The notes beneath the pieces were generated by a model that was given only the letters and a program-made list of their open reading frames with translations, did no database searches and was not told the origin of the DNA. This document shows, piece by piece, positions 16,093 to 25,096 of a DNA stretch of 44,510 nucleotides. Both the position numbers and the translations under genes were made by a program. The DNA is from WTAW01 sp964406575. GTDB lineage: Bacteria; Acidobacteriota; Aminicenantia; Aminicenantales; Aminicenantaceae. The DNA is taken from contig CAYOSH010000032.1 of NCBI GenBank assembly GCA_964406575.1, forward strand, positions 1 through 44,510, in the 5' to 3' direction. How positions within the stretch are numbered: the first letter of the stretch is position 1; every line of letters starts with the position of its first letter.

Positions 16093-16777
16093 TTTATCAG
16101 TGTTGAATTCATGCCAGGATCGCATCTTTGATAATCCCTTTGACCCCAATGCCGGAGAGGTCGTGTTCGAGGTGATCAACACGATCCCCACTCCAGCCCT
16201 GATCCCTCTCGGACTGGCTTGGGATGGCAGCACGATTTGGAATGTGGATGGCTTCAATGAAACACTCTACAGTCTCAACAGATTAAACGGCGTTCAAGTG
16301 CGGTCGCTGACGTCCGTCCTCAAGGTGACATCAGGTATTGCCTACGATGGAAATGACCTCTGGGTTTGCAGTGAGGCTCTGGTCGAAGTCTACAAGATCA
16401 ACCTCCTGACCGGGGACATCCAGAAGCGGCTCAACCTCCAGCGGGGCTCTTTCACGGCCATTGAATACGGCAACGATGGTTTATGGATCGCCGATGCGCT
16501 TTCGAACAAAGTTTTGCGTGTCGATCCCGATACCGCAGAGATCATTTCTTCCTTCATGAATCCGGGAACGCGAGTGGATGGTATGGCCTTTGACGGCGCC
16601 TATCTCTGGGTGTCTGATATGGCCACTCTTACTATTTTTCAGATGACTTTGGAGGGCGATGTGCTGCGGTCATATCTTTCGCCCGGACAGTCTCCCCGCG
16701 GCCTGACCTATGACGGTGCTTTTTTGTGGAATGCTGACGGAAACAGAAGGATTTACCAGCTAAAATTTCAAAATTGA
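16040..16777 (+). CDS. Beta-propeller (NHL/SMP-30-like) lipoprotein
   Basis: A 245-aa protein starting with TTG at 16040. The start is supported by an immediate lipoprotein signal: a basic n-region (KAEKTK), a hydrophobic core and the lipobox LNSC with the lipidated Cys near residue 25. The mature part is built of repeats of about 40-45 residues containing motifs such as GLAWDGSTIWNVDG, GIAYDGNDLWVCS, YGNDGLWIADA, MAFDGAYLWVSD and LTYDGAFLWNADG, the pattern of a five- or six-bladed propeller. No catalytic site is evident; it may be a periplasmic or surface binding scaffold. It overlaps both neighbours. Confidence 0.75.
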   Translation: MKAEKTKVWLSLLAISFSLSVLNSCQDRIFDNPFDPNAGEVVFEVINTIPTPALIPLGLAWDGSTIWNVDGFNETLYSLNRLNGVQVRSLTSVLKVTSGIAYDGNDLWVCSEALVEVYKINLLTGDIQKRLNLQRGSFTAIEYGNDGLWIADALSNKVLRVDPDTAEIISSFMNPGTRVDGMAFDGAYLWVSDMATLTIFQMTLEGDVLRSYLSPGQSPRGLTYDGAFLWNADGNRRIYQLKFQN

Positions 16778-18645
16778 AATCTTTAAAGAGAGCATTTTCC
16801 ATTTTCACTCTATTGTTGAGTGCGACATTCCATCTTGTTTCAGCAGAGAAGATCCTGATCGAATTTAAGGGATCCTACCTCGCTTACAGCTACGATTTTA
16901 GCCAGATTTATGGAGAGGACGTACGCTTTCGCATCCTCACATACGAAGTATCCTGTGATCATCTGAAAATCGACATCTCAGCCCGGCTTTTTTATGCGTA
17001 TGGCTCTGTGGTCTTGAAGAAGGAGGGGGAACGGCTCGAGGGAGACGAATTCTTTTTCAACCCCGAAGAAAAGAGAGGCACACTCGTGAGCTACAAAGAT
17101 ATAGTTGAGGTGAAACGCTTAGGCTCTCGGGAAGGACTGGGAGCAGCTGAAGCAGAGAAAGAAGAAGACATCGCTTTTCCCACTGATTTGCTCGAGACGC
17201 TCACTCTATCCAAGCTCCAGTCTTCATTGTTTTATTTCACGTGTGAGATCATTCAAGTTACGGAAGCGTATGAGGTTCTTGGGGAGAGAGTTATCCTGCA
17301 TCTTGAGGGGTTAGAGGCGGTCGGATTCAACAAGTTCAAGCTTTCCTCGGGCTTGAAACAGCGGAGCAGTGGTTTCTCTCTGGATAAGATATGGTTCACA
17401 AAATCCCAGGGAATCATTGCCCGAGGCAGCTACCGCTACAGGACGCCGGATAGGGTCAACAGCTTGACACAGCTGAATTATGAAGAGCGATCCGTTCTTA
17501 AAGATTATGTGGGACCGGACAGACAGGTGGATATCTTGAATTCCACATCGTTCGTGATTGACAAAGATACAAATGCCAGTTTTACCGGCAACTATAATTC
17601 CAGCAATCTCTGGAATGCCAGTCTTGTGCTGAACAAAAAGTGGAGTCAGTCATTCTCCACCAACTTTGATATTTCTTACAACAAACCGATCAATTTTAAA
17701 GGAGAGACCTGGTTTGGTTTCGACTCCACCTTATACGGAGGCCATTGGGGGGATCTTGCTCTCGCGGGGAGGTATGAGGTCCAGGATCAAGTTTTGGGAA
17801 GTCTCACTTATGGCAAAACTTTTCTCGAGCGTTTTAGTCTGCTGCTCAACTCGATGTACTCAAAGATCAAGATCGTTGGGAGTGATGATTATTCAGAGAT
17901 ATTCACGGGAGGTGTGAGCCTCTCTTATGATTCCCGGGTGTTCAACCTCTCCTCCGATTATTATCTCAACCACGATCTTTTTGGGAGTCAGCTCCTCTCT
18001 CAACCCCAGCTCCGGGTGGGGATCAATCCTTTTACCTTCTATGGAGGGATTCTTGTAGCGAGTGTTACGAATATCTTTATCTACAGCGATGTGAAACTCG
18101 GCGCTGAACACCAGGACTCCTACAGCAACAACACAATTTTTAGCCTGTCTACTCAACCCATGTATATGGTGCCGGGACTTTCTTTGGATATGAGTGTTGC
18201 TGTGGAGCAGTTCCTCGAGAAAGAAGACCGGAATTTCACATCCGGCGGGTTCATCGGCCGTGCGACGGCTGAGATAAGAAGAGGATTTTTCTTGGAAGGT
18301 TTGTACAATTTTCAATCGCGGCGCCGGACAAGAGATTGGCTCATCGAAGGGACATCCAGCCAGGATTTGAGTGCCATTTTTCGGGCAAATCCATCGAATA
18401 GATTGAACAGCTGGGTCTCATTTTCGTATGATCCAAAAAACGGCCGTTGGACACAATCCTTTGCTGATATCTCTTTCGAGGTCATCCGGAAATGGAAGTT
18501 CCACACCTTGGTCAACTATGATTTTATCCTGGATAAGCTCAACAATATCGACCTATTCTTGGTGAGAGAGGCAGGCCGTGTGCAATTACGGTTTATGTGG
18601 CGCAGCCTGTCCAAACAGTTTTCCGTGGAATTGATTCCAAGATGA
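16774..18645 (+). CDS. OstA/LptD-like outer-membrane beta-barrel protein
   Basis: A 623-aa protein beginning with TTG that overlaps the previous TGA. It has a signal peptide with likely cleavage after LVSA near residue 24. Residues about 40-110 resemble the OstA/LptA periplasmic fold (a pattern like YGSVVLKKEGERLEGDEFFFNPEE). From about residue 200 onward it is rich in alternating aromatic/hydrophobic strands with turns, as in a transmembrane barrel. LptD inserts LPS at the outer membrane. This protein is shorter than E. coli LptD, and I did not find its conserved disulfide cysteines with certainty, so LPS export is an inference. Confidence 0.6.
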   Translation: MKSLKRAFSIFTLLLSATFHLVSAEKILIEFKGSYLAYSYDFSQIYGEDVRFRILTYEVSCDHLKIDISARLFYAYGSVVLKKEGERLEGDEFFFNPEEKRGTLVSYKDIVEVKRLGSREGLGAAEAEKEEDIAFPTDLLETLTLSKLQSSLFYFTCEIIQVTEAYEVLGERVILHLEGLEAVGFNKFKLSSGLKQRSSGFSLDKIWFTKSQGIIARGSYRYRTPDRVNSLTQLNYEERSVLKDYVGPDRQVDILNSTSFVIDKDTNASFTGNYNSSNLWNASLVLNKKWSQSFSTNFDISYNKPINFKGETWFGFDSTLYGGHWGDLALAGRYEVQDQVLGSLTYGKTFLERFSLLLNSMYSKIKIVGSDDYSEIFTGGVSLSYDSRVFNLSSDYYLNHDLFGSQLLSQPQLRVGINPFTFYGGILVASVTNIFIYSDVKLGAEHQDSYSNNTIFSLSTQPMYMVPGLSLDMSVAVEQFLEKEDRNFTSGGFIGRATAEIRRGFFLEGLYNFQSRRRTRDWLIEGTSSQDLSAIFRANPSNRLNSWVSFSYDPKNGRWTQSFADISFEVIRKWKFHTLVNYDFILDKLNNIDLFLVREAGRVQLRFMWRSLSKQFSVELIPR

Positions 18646-19097
18646 AAAATAGATGGATTTTCATTTTTTGTGTGATCACCCTTTTTGTCGGAGAAAGGTG
18701 TGTTTCATTCAAGATCGAGCCTCTTCCTGAACCGGAAAAGCTGGTGAAAACGCTTGTTCTGTGCAAAGGCATTATCCCCGATGGTGAGCTTTTGGCTCCT
18801 GTGGATGAAACCGCCGATTTTGTGTTGGGCGACTCGGGTGTGATCTGTTTTTTGGAGCTGACCAACGTGAGCCAGGCAATGACTCTCAAGTGGAAGTGGT
18901 ATGCCCCGGGAGGAGCATTGTTCAAAGAGACGAGTGCCGTTCCTGTGAACGAAAATCGGTTGTATATCGAGACAGTGACCGCCTATGACAAGCTCGATAC
19001 ACAAGACGAGGAAAGGTTTGCGGGCCGCTGGGTGGTCGTTATTTTAATCGACGGAGAATTGGCCGGACGACAGACCTTTTCTATTCACGGGCAGTGA
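18642..19097 (+). CDS. Small exported protein of unknown function
   Basis: A 151-aa protein starting at ATG 18642, overlapping the barrel gene stop (ATGA). The N terminus (MKNRWIFIFCVITLFVGERC) is a signal peptide; the Cys near residue 20 might be lipidated but the lipobox is not typical. The rest looks like a single beta-sandwich: FLELTNVSQAMTLKWKWYAP, then GRWVVVILIDGELAGRQTF, a pattern of small Ig-like domains in which a trait like 'WKWYxPdG...GxWxVxxxxdG' recurs. I recognise no named family. Its coupling suggests it partners the barrel protein. Confidence 0.65.
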   Translation: MKNRWIFIFCVITLFVGERCVSFKIEPLPEPEKLVKTLVLCKGIIPDGELLAPVDETADFVLGDSGVICFLELTNVSQAMTLKWKWYAPGGALFKETSAVPVNENRLYIETVTAYDKLDTQDEERFAGRWVVVILIDGELAGRQTFSIHGQ

Positions 19098-19109
19098 ATT
19101 GAGATTTGT

Positions 19110-19131
19110 TGAGTGAATGAATTTTCACTCA
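19110..19131. terminator. Convergent hairpin between the envelope operon and the transglycosylase gene
   Basis: TGAGTGAA (19110-19117) and TTCACTCA (19124-19131) form a perfect 8-bp stem around a six-base loop. It lies between two convergent genes and includes the TGA stop of the minus-strand gene, so it could act in both directions. T-tracts are short. Confidence 0.5.
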
Positions 19132-20943
19132 GGGAAGGATGCCATTCGAGGTGACCCAGAGCTTTTGTCCGGGATAGATCTTGGACCTAGAGTTGAGCCC
19201 GTTGAGTGTAAGGAGGACGCTCAGATTCATCCCAAATTTCCTGGCGATCTCGTAAGGTGTGTCTCCGGATTTTACGGTGTATTGGGTTGCCCCGGTGAGA
19301 TTACCACTCTGAATGGTAAGTTTCTGTCCCACTTGGAGTGTGTTTCTCTCGAGGTTGTTCTGTCTTTTGATCTCCTGCACCGATGTGTTAAAAGAGTTGG
19401 CAATCTGATAGAGGGAGTCTCCTCTTTTAACAACGTAGATGAGCTTTTCTCCTTCGCGGACAAGCTCCCGAGGCGATGCGATGGATGCGCTGCTCCCAGA
19501 TCGGCCGGGAACCTTAAGCCTCTGTCCCGGGTAGATGGTATATCTCTTGTTTAGACTGTTGAGCCGGGCAATGGCGGAGATGGATGTCCTGTAACGGCGG
19601 GCGATTCCCCCGACTGTCTCCCCTTTCTTGACGTAGTGAATAGAATACGTTGCTTCGGGGGGAATCCAGCGCGGTGTCAAATCGATGGCGGCCAATGTTT
19701 TCTCACCATACCCTTCGGGGACTTTGAGCATGTATTCTCCCTCGGGTGTGGCATTATGACGGAGTTCTGGATTGAGATTATCCAGTTCAGCGGCGCCTAA
19801 TCCCAAATTTATAGATAGAGTGGAGAGTTTGACCGGCCGGTAGATCCCGACCGTCTCACACTTGATGGGGGGATCGGGCGTGGGTAGGGTTATGCCGTAC
19901 TTGTTGGGGTCATTGATGATGAGGAGCGTGGCGATAAAACGGGGGACAAAGCGCGCTGTTTCTCTCGGCAGCTGCTTGTACAAGTCCCAGAAGTTGTCGA
20001 GGTAGTTGATCCGCTGGTTCCTGATGAGCCGCTGCACCCTGAATTCGCCACAGTTGTAGGCGGCAAGAGCTGTAATCCAATCGCCAAAGAAAGAATGAAG
20101 TTCCTTTAAATACTGGATAGCCGCGCGTGTTGATTTTTCCGGGTCCATCCGCTCATCGATCCAACGGGTGCGTTTGAGGCCGAACCGGTATCCTGTCGAT
20201 GAGATGAACTGCCAGAGGCCCAGAGCCCGTGCTCTGGAATAGGCGTTGACCTTGAATCCGCTCTCGAAAATGGGCACCCAAGACAATTCTTCGGGCATAG
20301 CTTCTGTTCTCAGTTCCTCGAGGATCATCTCCCGGTATCGGCCGCTTCGCCTGTAGGCATTCTCGAAATAGTTTCTCTCGACGGTCTGGAAGCTTTTGAT
20401 TTCAGCCAAAACGTCCTGGTTCTCTACCAGCGGAATAGACTGGTGGTTCTCTCCGACCGCGATGAGGTGGGAGGCATAGATCTCCTGGATCCTCTGCGCG
20501 ATCAAGAGCCTCAGGTCGTTTTTTTCTTGGTTCAGAGGCGACTCTTGGGGAAGTTCCAGCTGGAGCAATAAGCCGTAGGCATCGTCCAGTGCGGCGAGTG
20601 CCGTGTCTATGTCTGTTCTGTTCCATGCGATTTGGGCGTCTTGGTAAGCGGCGAGCGCATCCTCCAGAATTTCAGATGGCTCTTGTATTCGTTCTGGCTC
20701 TTCCGCCTCTTGCACTTCCTGTTCCTCAGTAGCCGGTTCGGTCACCTCCTCTTTTGTCTCTTTTATGAGTTGAGGAGGCTCCTCAGTTTGGATTTCTTTG
20801 GGAGTGGTTTCCTCTACGGCATCTTGTGGCATATCGGCTTCAGGAACCTGTTGCACCGGCCGTTGTTTGGACGAACACCCCCAGAAAGAGAGAAGTAAAG
20901 CGAAAGCGAAGAGAGCGCACAGCCAATTCTTTGTGTTTTTCAA
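19129..20943 (-). CDS. mltD: Membrane-bound lytic transglycosylase with three LysM domains (MltD-like)
   Basis: Cleaves the MurNAc-GlcNAc bond of peptidoglycan to the 1,6-anhydro product, anchored as a lipoprotein (signal with Cys after FWG near residue 23). A Glu/Pro-rich linker (about 30-95) precedes the SLT domain: PIFESGFKVNAYSRARALGLWQF with the catalytic Glu, then ITALAAYNCGE. Three C-terminal LysM repeats begin YVKKGETVGGIARRY, YVVKRGDSLYQIAN and YTVKSGDTPYEIARKF and should hold the glycan. Length 604 aa. The start is TTG at 20943, six bases behind AGGA. It is convergent with the envelope operon. Confidence 0.93.
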   Translation of the reverse strand: MKNTKNWLCALFAFALLLSFWGCSSKQRPVQQVPEADMPQDAVEETTPKEIQTEEPPQLIKETKEEVTEPATEEQEVQEAEEPERIQEPSEILEDALAAYQDAQIAWNRTDIDTALAALDDAYGLLLQLELPQESPLNQEKNDLRLLIAQRIQEIYASHLIAVGENHQSIPLVENQDVLAEIKSFQTVERNYFENAYRRSGRYREMILEELRTEAMPEELSWVPIFESGFKVNAYSRARALGLWQFISSTGYRFGLKRTRWIDERMDPEKSTRAAIQYLKELHSFFGDWITALAAYNCGEFRVQRLIRNQRINYLDNFWDLYKQLPRETARFVPRFIATLLIINDPNKYGITLPTPDPPIKCETVGIYRPVKLSTLSINLGLGAAELDNLNPELRHNATPEGEYMLKVPEGYGEKTLAAIDLTPRWIPPEATYSIHYVKKGETVGGIARRYRTSISAIARLNSLNKRYTIYPGQRLKVPGRSGSSASIASPRELVREGEKLIYVVKRGDSLYQIANSFNTSVQEIKRQNNLERNTLQVGQKLTIQSGNLTGATQYTVKSGDTPYEIARKFGMNLSVLLTLNGLNSRSKIYPGQKLWVTSNGILP

Positions 20944-21207
20944 TCGTTTCCTAAAAAGAGGTATTTATAGCATGTCTCCCCTGTAGAGTCAACAAGCATT
21001 TTATCTGGAGCTTCTGATCACTCCAATCAGTCCGCTCCATAAGATCATCCATTCTTTCCTGTTCTCTTTCTAATTTAGTCGGGGGAACACGTTTGAGGTC
21101 AATTGCTACAATAAAATTTTCACACAAAACGATCTCACTTCTTACAACACTAAAAAACTCTTATGTGTTTCAAACGGGTCTATTACAGACGGACTTTTGC
21201 CTCTCTT
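20944..21207. other. 264-base spacer between mltD and the nucleotidyltransferase gene
   Basis: No family-level gene is evident. On the minus strand one frame stays open from about 21154 to a TAG at 20951-20953; a TTG at 21125-21127 would give 58 residues, with a charged middle (LEREQERMDDLMERTDW). There is no clear Shine-Dalgarno, so I do not call it a gene. Confidence 0.3.
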
Positions 21208-22656
21208 CTACTTCCCGGACTTTTGTCCGAGAATTTTTTCTGCTATTTTGAGGCCTTCTTCCTTGGTCTCGAATTCGCTATCCAGTTGTTTTTGATACAG
21301 TTTGTCCAGGATCTGTCCCATTCCTGGCCCCGGAGAGACACCCATCTCTATCAGGTTACGTCCTAAAATGAGAGGCTTGATGGATTCCTTGGAGACATTC
21401 AGCTCCTTAAATTTATCCAGCAACCATCGCGCTTCCTCATCCAGGCCCTTAACAGGCGACTCACTCCTCCCGGCTCGGTCGGCGGCGTCTAGAAGCACAA
21501 CCAGCTCGATCTCGCCGTTCACATCAGCGGCCAATCTGTTGAGAGCTTTTTTGGTGAGAACATTCCTGTTCTGCCAGAGCTCAGATGCGCGATGGTGACA
21601 CCTGATCAGGGGAAGGACAGTTTTTCTCAGGTCATATCCCTTCCACGAAAATATCTTAAAGCGGTCAAACACTTGTTCCGTCATCTTTTCGCTGGCAATG
21701 TCATGCCCGTAGTTGATGATGACCATCCGTCCCCTTTTGAATTCCCAGCGTGCTGTTGAGGCCTTCCCGATGTCGTGATAGAGAGCGGCCAGAAGGAGAG
21801 CAAGCGATTTCTGTGAGCGAAGACCCCGACTTTTGGCCAGGCGTTGGGCTTGATCCACGGTGATCTTCGTGTGTTGCCAGACTGTGTGATGGCCATAGCG
21901 GTCTTTTTCCGGGTGAAAGATGGAATCCTGGATGGAGAGGGTCAGGCGGTAAAGCTCGGGAAAGAGTTGGGACAAGGCATCAAGAGTGAACATTTCCTCT
22001 AGACCCACCGACGGCTTCGGTGATTCAAGAAGCATCCGGAAGAGCTCTTCATTCACCCGTTCCACACTCAGGCCCGTGAGGCCGATCGTCTTGGAGCTGT
22101 CATAAATTTCAGGGTCGATCGAAAAACCCAGTACCGAAGCGAAACGCGCGGCGCGGAGCACACGCAGAGGGTCTTCGGGAAACGCTTCAGGATTGGTCAG
22201 GCGAATAACTTTTTTGTCGATGTCTTCAAGGCCTCCCATCGGGTCATAGACTTCTCCGTCGCTCAACCGAAGCGCGATGCTGTTACAGCGGAAATCGCGC
22301 CGTTCCAGGTCTTTTTGCAGGGGCAGGTCGGGGTCGGAAGCGATGATAAAATCTTTATGTCCCCTGACCTCCGCTTCTCTGGGGGTGTCTCTTCGGGGAA
22401 GGGCGATATCGTAGGTTGTTCCCATGGTGCTGAACTTGATCACGCCAAAACTTTTTCCAACCTGGTCAATTTTTCCATAACCCTTAAGACGGTCGATAAT
22501 ATCTTCTACAGGAAAATGAGTGATCAGAATGTCGATGCCCTCATCCCTGGCATGACCTAGGATCGAATCGCGCACATAGCCACCGACGGTATAGACGTCT
22601 TCACCGAAGTTCTGGATGAAAAGTTCCTTGTCTCGAAAATCAACATTGAGTTTCAT
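21208..22656 (-). CDS. cca: CCA/poly(A)-polymerase-type tRNA nucleotidyltransferase with HD domain; catalytic Asp altered
   Basis: Class II nucleotidyltransferase family, 482 aa, expected to add or repair tRNA 3'-CCA (or only part of it). Visible motifs: GGYVRDSILG at 25-34, the RRDFRCNSIAL motif near 117, DPLRVLRAARFASVLGF near 162 for RNA-binding helices, and an HD phosphohydrolase domain with YHDIGKAS near 300. The metal-binding D-x-D that normally follows the G-G motif reads G40-I-D42: the first Asp is Gly (codon GGC). Possible explanations are loss of nucleotidyl transfer, compensation by a nearby Asp, or a sequencing error. mltD lies downstream on the same strand. Confidence 0.85.
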   Translation of the reverse strand: MKLNVDFRDKELFIQNFGEDVYTVGGYVRDSILGHARDEGIDILITHFPVEDIIDRLKGYGKIDQVGKSFGVIKFSTMGTTYDIALPRRDTPREAEVRGHKDFIIASDPDLPLQKDLERRDFRCNSIALRLSDGEVYDPMGGLEDIDKKVIRLTNPEAFPEDPLRVLRAARFASVLGFSIDPEIYDSSKTIGLTGLSVERVNEELFRMLLESPKPSVGLEEMFTLDALSQLFPELYRLTLSIQDSIFHPEKDRYGHHTVWQHTKITVDQAQRLAKSRGLRSQKSLALLLAALYHDIGKASTARWEFKRGRMVIINYGHDIASEKMTEQVFDRFKIFSWKGYDLRKTVLPLIRCHHRASELWQNRNVLTKKALNRLAADVNGEIELVVLLDAADRAGRSESPVKGLDEEARWLLDKFKELNVSKESIKPLILGRNLIEMGVSPGPGMGQILDKLYQKQLDSEFETKEEGLKIAEKILGQKSGK

Positions 22657-22751
22657 CGGCCTCTATTATATATCTTCCTGTAACGGGATTGCCAGACACA
22701 TCCCTTCAGTGCCAGCTTTATCTCCTCATAGAGTTTTTTTCGGCATCCGCC

Positions 22752-24008
22752 CTAGGGATACGGGTTCGCCCTGGGGAACTTAGCAAGAAGGTCTGCCACG
22801 GCGTCTTTGTGGACCATGATGGTGAGCATCTTGAGTTTGACGTAGTCGTCTCTGTACATATAATAGCCGGGGAACTGTCCTTGCTGGGCGCTCCCCCCCG
22901 AATCTTTGATCAGAAACCAGGTGTGTTCTCCGGCCTCTTTGATGCCAACAGCGTGGACGGCATGGTCATCCGTGGATGTTTTTATGTAGAACCGGAATTC
23001 CCGGCTGTCCTGGTCGATGAGTTTTGGGTGGGTATCAAAAGTGGGAATGATGGCGATATCTTCATCTCCGCTGATTCCGGGTTCTGAGACATCTCCGCCA
23101 AAGGCGACTGTGTATCCGTTTTGGAGGGCACTGGTAATGGCTTCGTAAAATTCCTCGAGCGGCACATTGAAATATTCCTCGCTGTGCCACCAATTGTCCG
23201 GGACTTTGAACTCTCCCTTTGTGTAGAAAGGAAGGTATTTGAAGCTGATCAAGGAGACATAATCATCCAGAGGCAGTTGGAGAATGTTGTCCAGATATTC
23301 CTTGGGAGTCATGGTTTTTCCATTGACTTGGATCGTTTCTGGGGGGGGCCCCAAATACTTATTCAGAATACTCCTTACGTAGGAGACAGTCTTGTCCTCG
23401 TCCCAATAGCCGTTTTCTTTACAGAACATCAAATATCTCTCGATCTCTCTCTGGAGCTTGCTGTGGTCGTGTTCTGTCTGTCCGGGGAGCAGCCCAGTAT
23501 AGTCCGATGCGGGGACCGCACCGTATTCCTTCATTCTGGCGATCACGGCGTTGTGTTCAGACCCGGCAGTGAAACGCAAATCACCCTTTTTCAGAATAAA
23601 GCCCCTGGCTTTCTCTAGGAATTCCCAGTAAACCGTGTGGAGCTCGGAGAGCTTGAATTCACCTCTGCCCATCCTTTTTAATTCGGATTCAAAAAAGGAC
23701 GTGGTCGCAAAACACCAGCATGTGCTGGTTCTGTGTTGCTGGACAGGAGGGAAATGGAAATATTGAGTAAACTCAGCAAGCGCTGCAGGCCTTTCGATGC
23801 TAGACAGGTCTGTTGCAAGGACTGTTCTCTCTTCGCCACGAACCTCGTGTGTTTCGTAGACGGCAGTATTTTTTTCTTGGATGTCAGTCTCTCCGATCTG
23901 AATCGTTTGTTTCTCGATAATCTTTGGCTCCGGACTGCATGTGTACAAAAAACAGCACAATAAAAGTCCCAATACACAGAAAGCAAGGGATACAGTGGAT
24001 CTTCTCAT
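22752..24008 (-). CDS. Secreted C1-family (bleomycin-hydrolase-like) cysteine peptidase lipoprotein
   Basis: A 418-aa protein starting at ATG 24008, six bases after AAGGAG; longer in-frame starts upstream lack this. Signal peptide II with lipobox LYTC (Cys24). The papain-fold site is Q90/Q91 with C97 in TSTCWCFATTSFFESE, His349 in DDHAVHAVGI, and IKDSGG at 367-372, where the catalytic Asn of classical papains is Asp369. The ending YYMYRDDYVKLKMLTIMVHKDAV matches C1B/aminopeptidase-C relatives. It probably cleaves peptides in the periplasm or at the surface. A single gene, divergent from the LEA14-like gene. Confidence 0.85.
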   Translation of the reverse strand: MRRSTVSLAFCVLGLLLCCFLYTCSPEPKIIEKQTIQIGETDIQEKNTAVYETHEVRGEERTVLATDLSSIERPAALAEFTQYFHFPPVQQHRTSTCWCFATTSFFESELKRMGRGEFKLSELHTVYWEFLEKARGFILKKGDLRFTAGSEHNAVIARMKEYGAVPASDYTGLLPGQTEHDHSKLQREIERYLMFCKENGYWDEDKTVSYVRSILNKYLGPPPETIQVNGKTMTPKEYLDNILQLPLDDYVSLISFKYLPFYTKGEFKVPDNWWHSEEYFNVPLEEFYEAITSALQNGYTVAFGGDVSEPGISGDEDIAIIPTFDTHPKLIDQDSREFRFYIKTSTDDHAVHAVGIKEAGEHTWFLIKDSGGSAQQGQFPGYYMYRDDYVKLKMLTIMVHKDAVADLLAKFPRANPYP

Positions 24009-24250
24009 TTGCTTCTCCTTGGATGGATTCATCTTATGAGGATGATACTCCAGCCCCTCAAAAACTTCAAACCCTTCACGCGCAAGGCGCTCAATTCCCA
24101 ATCCGTGATCGCCTGAATGCAATTTGTGCTATCGGACTCGCGGATGTCATTTTCACGGATCCGGAAATGCTCCCCTTTAAGGGCAAAAGGGTTGTTGTTT
24201 GGGGGCAATTGGTGTATCCTTAAAAGCTTATAACTGAGGAGAGACAAGAG

Positions 24251-25096
24251 ATGAGGCGATTGTGTGTCCTGTTTACACTGATCTGTGGTCTTTCCGCCGC
24301 TGTTTTTTCCTTTTCTTTGAAGGATGATATCACGATCGTATTGAGAGAAAAGCAGGTTCAAAACCTGGACTCCACAGGGTTGAACCTGGTGTTTTATGTC
24401 ACCATCAAGAATTCCTCCTCAAGAGCATATTATCTGTCCGGCTACTCTTACCGCTTTGTCGTTGATCAAACAGAGTATCTCCGTTTGCAGACTGCCTTGG
24501 ATTCGAGACTCAAGGTCAATGCATCGGAGGAGACTCTCATCGCATTGCCCATTAAGATCACCTATGATCACCTCTTCCGAACGGTTGATGGAATCGAGGC
24601 CAGAGATAAGGCGCTGTGTTACATCATGGGTGAGCTTGCTTTTGCTGATGAGAAAAGAGAGCGTGGCAGTCTTCCATTTTCCTTTTCTGGCGAATTCCCG
24701 ATTTTTTCTAATCCCCTGATCGAGCTCGTAGCGCTTAACATCAACATGCTGACCATCGGTGGGTCGGACCTGAATCTTGAAATAAAGCTGAAAAACACAA
24801 ACGGATTTGAACTGCTGGTCGAAAGGGTCAGCTACCGCATAAGCGTGGGGAGCCGGCCTATCGGCAATGGGAATATCAGCGGGGATAAGAGTATCCCAGC
24901 CCGCGGTGAGAAGGCTTTTCAACTCCCCATGCTGTTGAATTTTTTCGAGGTGGGCAAGGACGTGTATGCCTTTTTGCAACAGGAAAGAGCTCCCTGCCGG
25001 TTCTCCGGTGAGATAGAGATCCATACAGTGTGGGGAAGGATCCAGATTCCTTTTGACCAGACCGAAGAAGTCTCCATACGAAAATCCTCTTCATGA
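24251..25096 (+). CDS. LEA14-like (WHy-domain) exported protein
   Basis: A 281-aa protein with a signal peptide (hydrophobic residues 5-20, cleavage probably after VFS). It appears to contain two similar domains: residues 27-135 (GLNLVFYVTIKNSSSRAYYLSGYSYRF) and 150-270 (DLNLEIKLKNTNGFELLVERVSYRISVG). Both fit the LEA type-2/WHy pattern of a fibronectin-like sandwich with an 'N.N' turn. WHy proteins are linked to desiccation or stress protection, but no catalytic role is known. GAGGAG precedes the ATG. It overlaps the glycosyltransferase start by four bases. Confidence 0.75.
   Translation: MRRLCVLFTLICGLSAAVFSFSLKDDITIVLREKQVQNLDSTGLNLVFYVTIKNSSSRAYYLSGYSYRFVVDQTEYLRLQTALDSRLKVNASEETLIALPIKITYDHLFRTVDGIEARDKALCYIMGELAFADEKRERGSLPFSFSGEFPIFSNPLIELVALNINMLTIGGSDLNLEIKLKNTNGFELLVERVSYRISVGSRPIGNGNISGDKSIPARGEKAFQLPMLLNFFEVGKDVYAFLQQERAPCRFSGEIEIHTVWGRIQIPFDQTEEVSIRKSSS

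Noticed and set aside
21216..21229. CGGAC-TTTT-GTCCG hairpin as a terminator
   Set aside because: It lies inside the 3' coding end of the nucleotidyltransferase gene and has no supporting T-run on the transcribed strand beyond it.
22689..23618. Plus-strand open frames opposite the C1 peptidase
   Set aside because: Antisense shadows of a gene with clear catalytic motifs; no ribosome site or family likeness.
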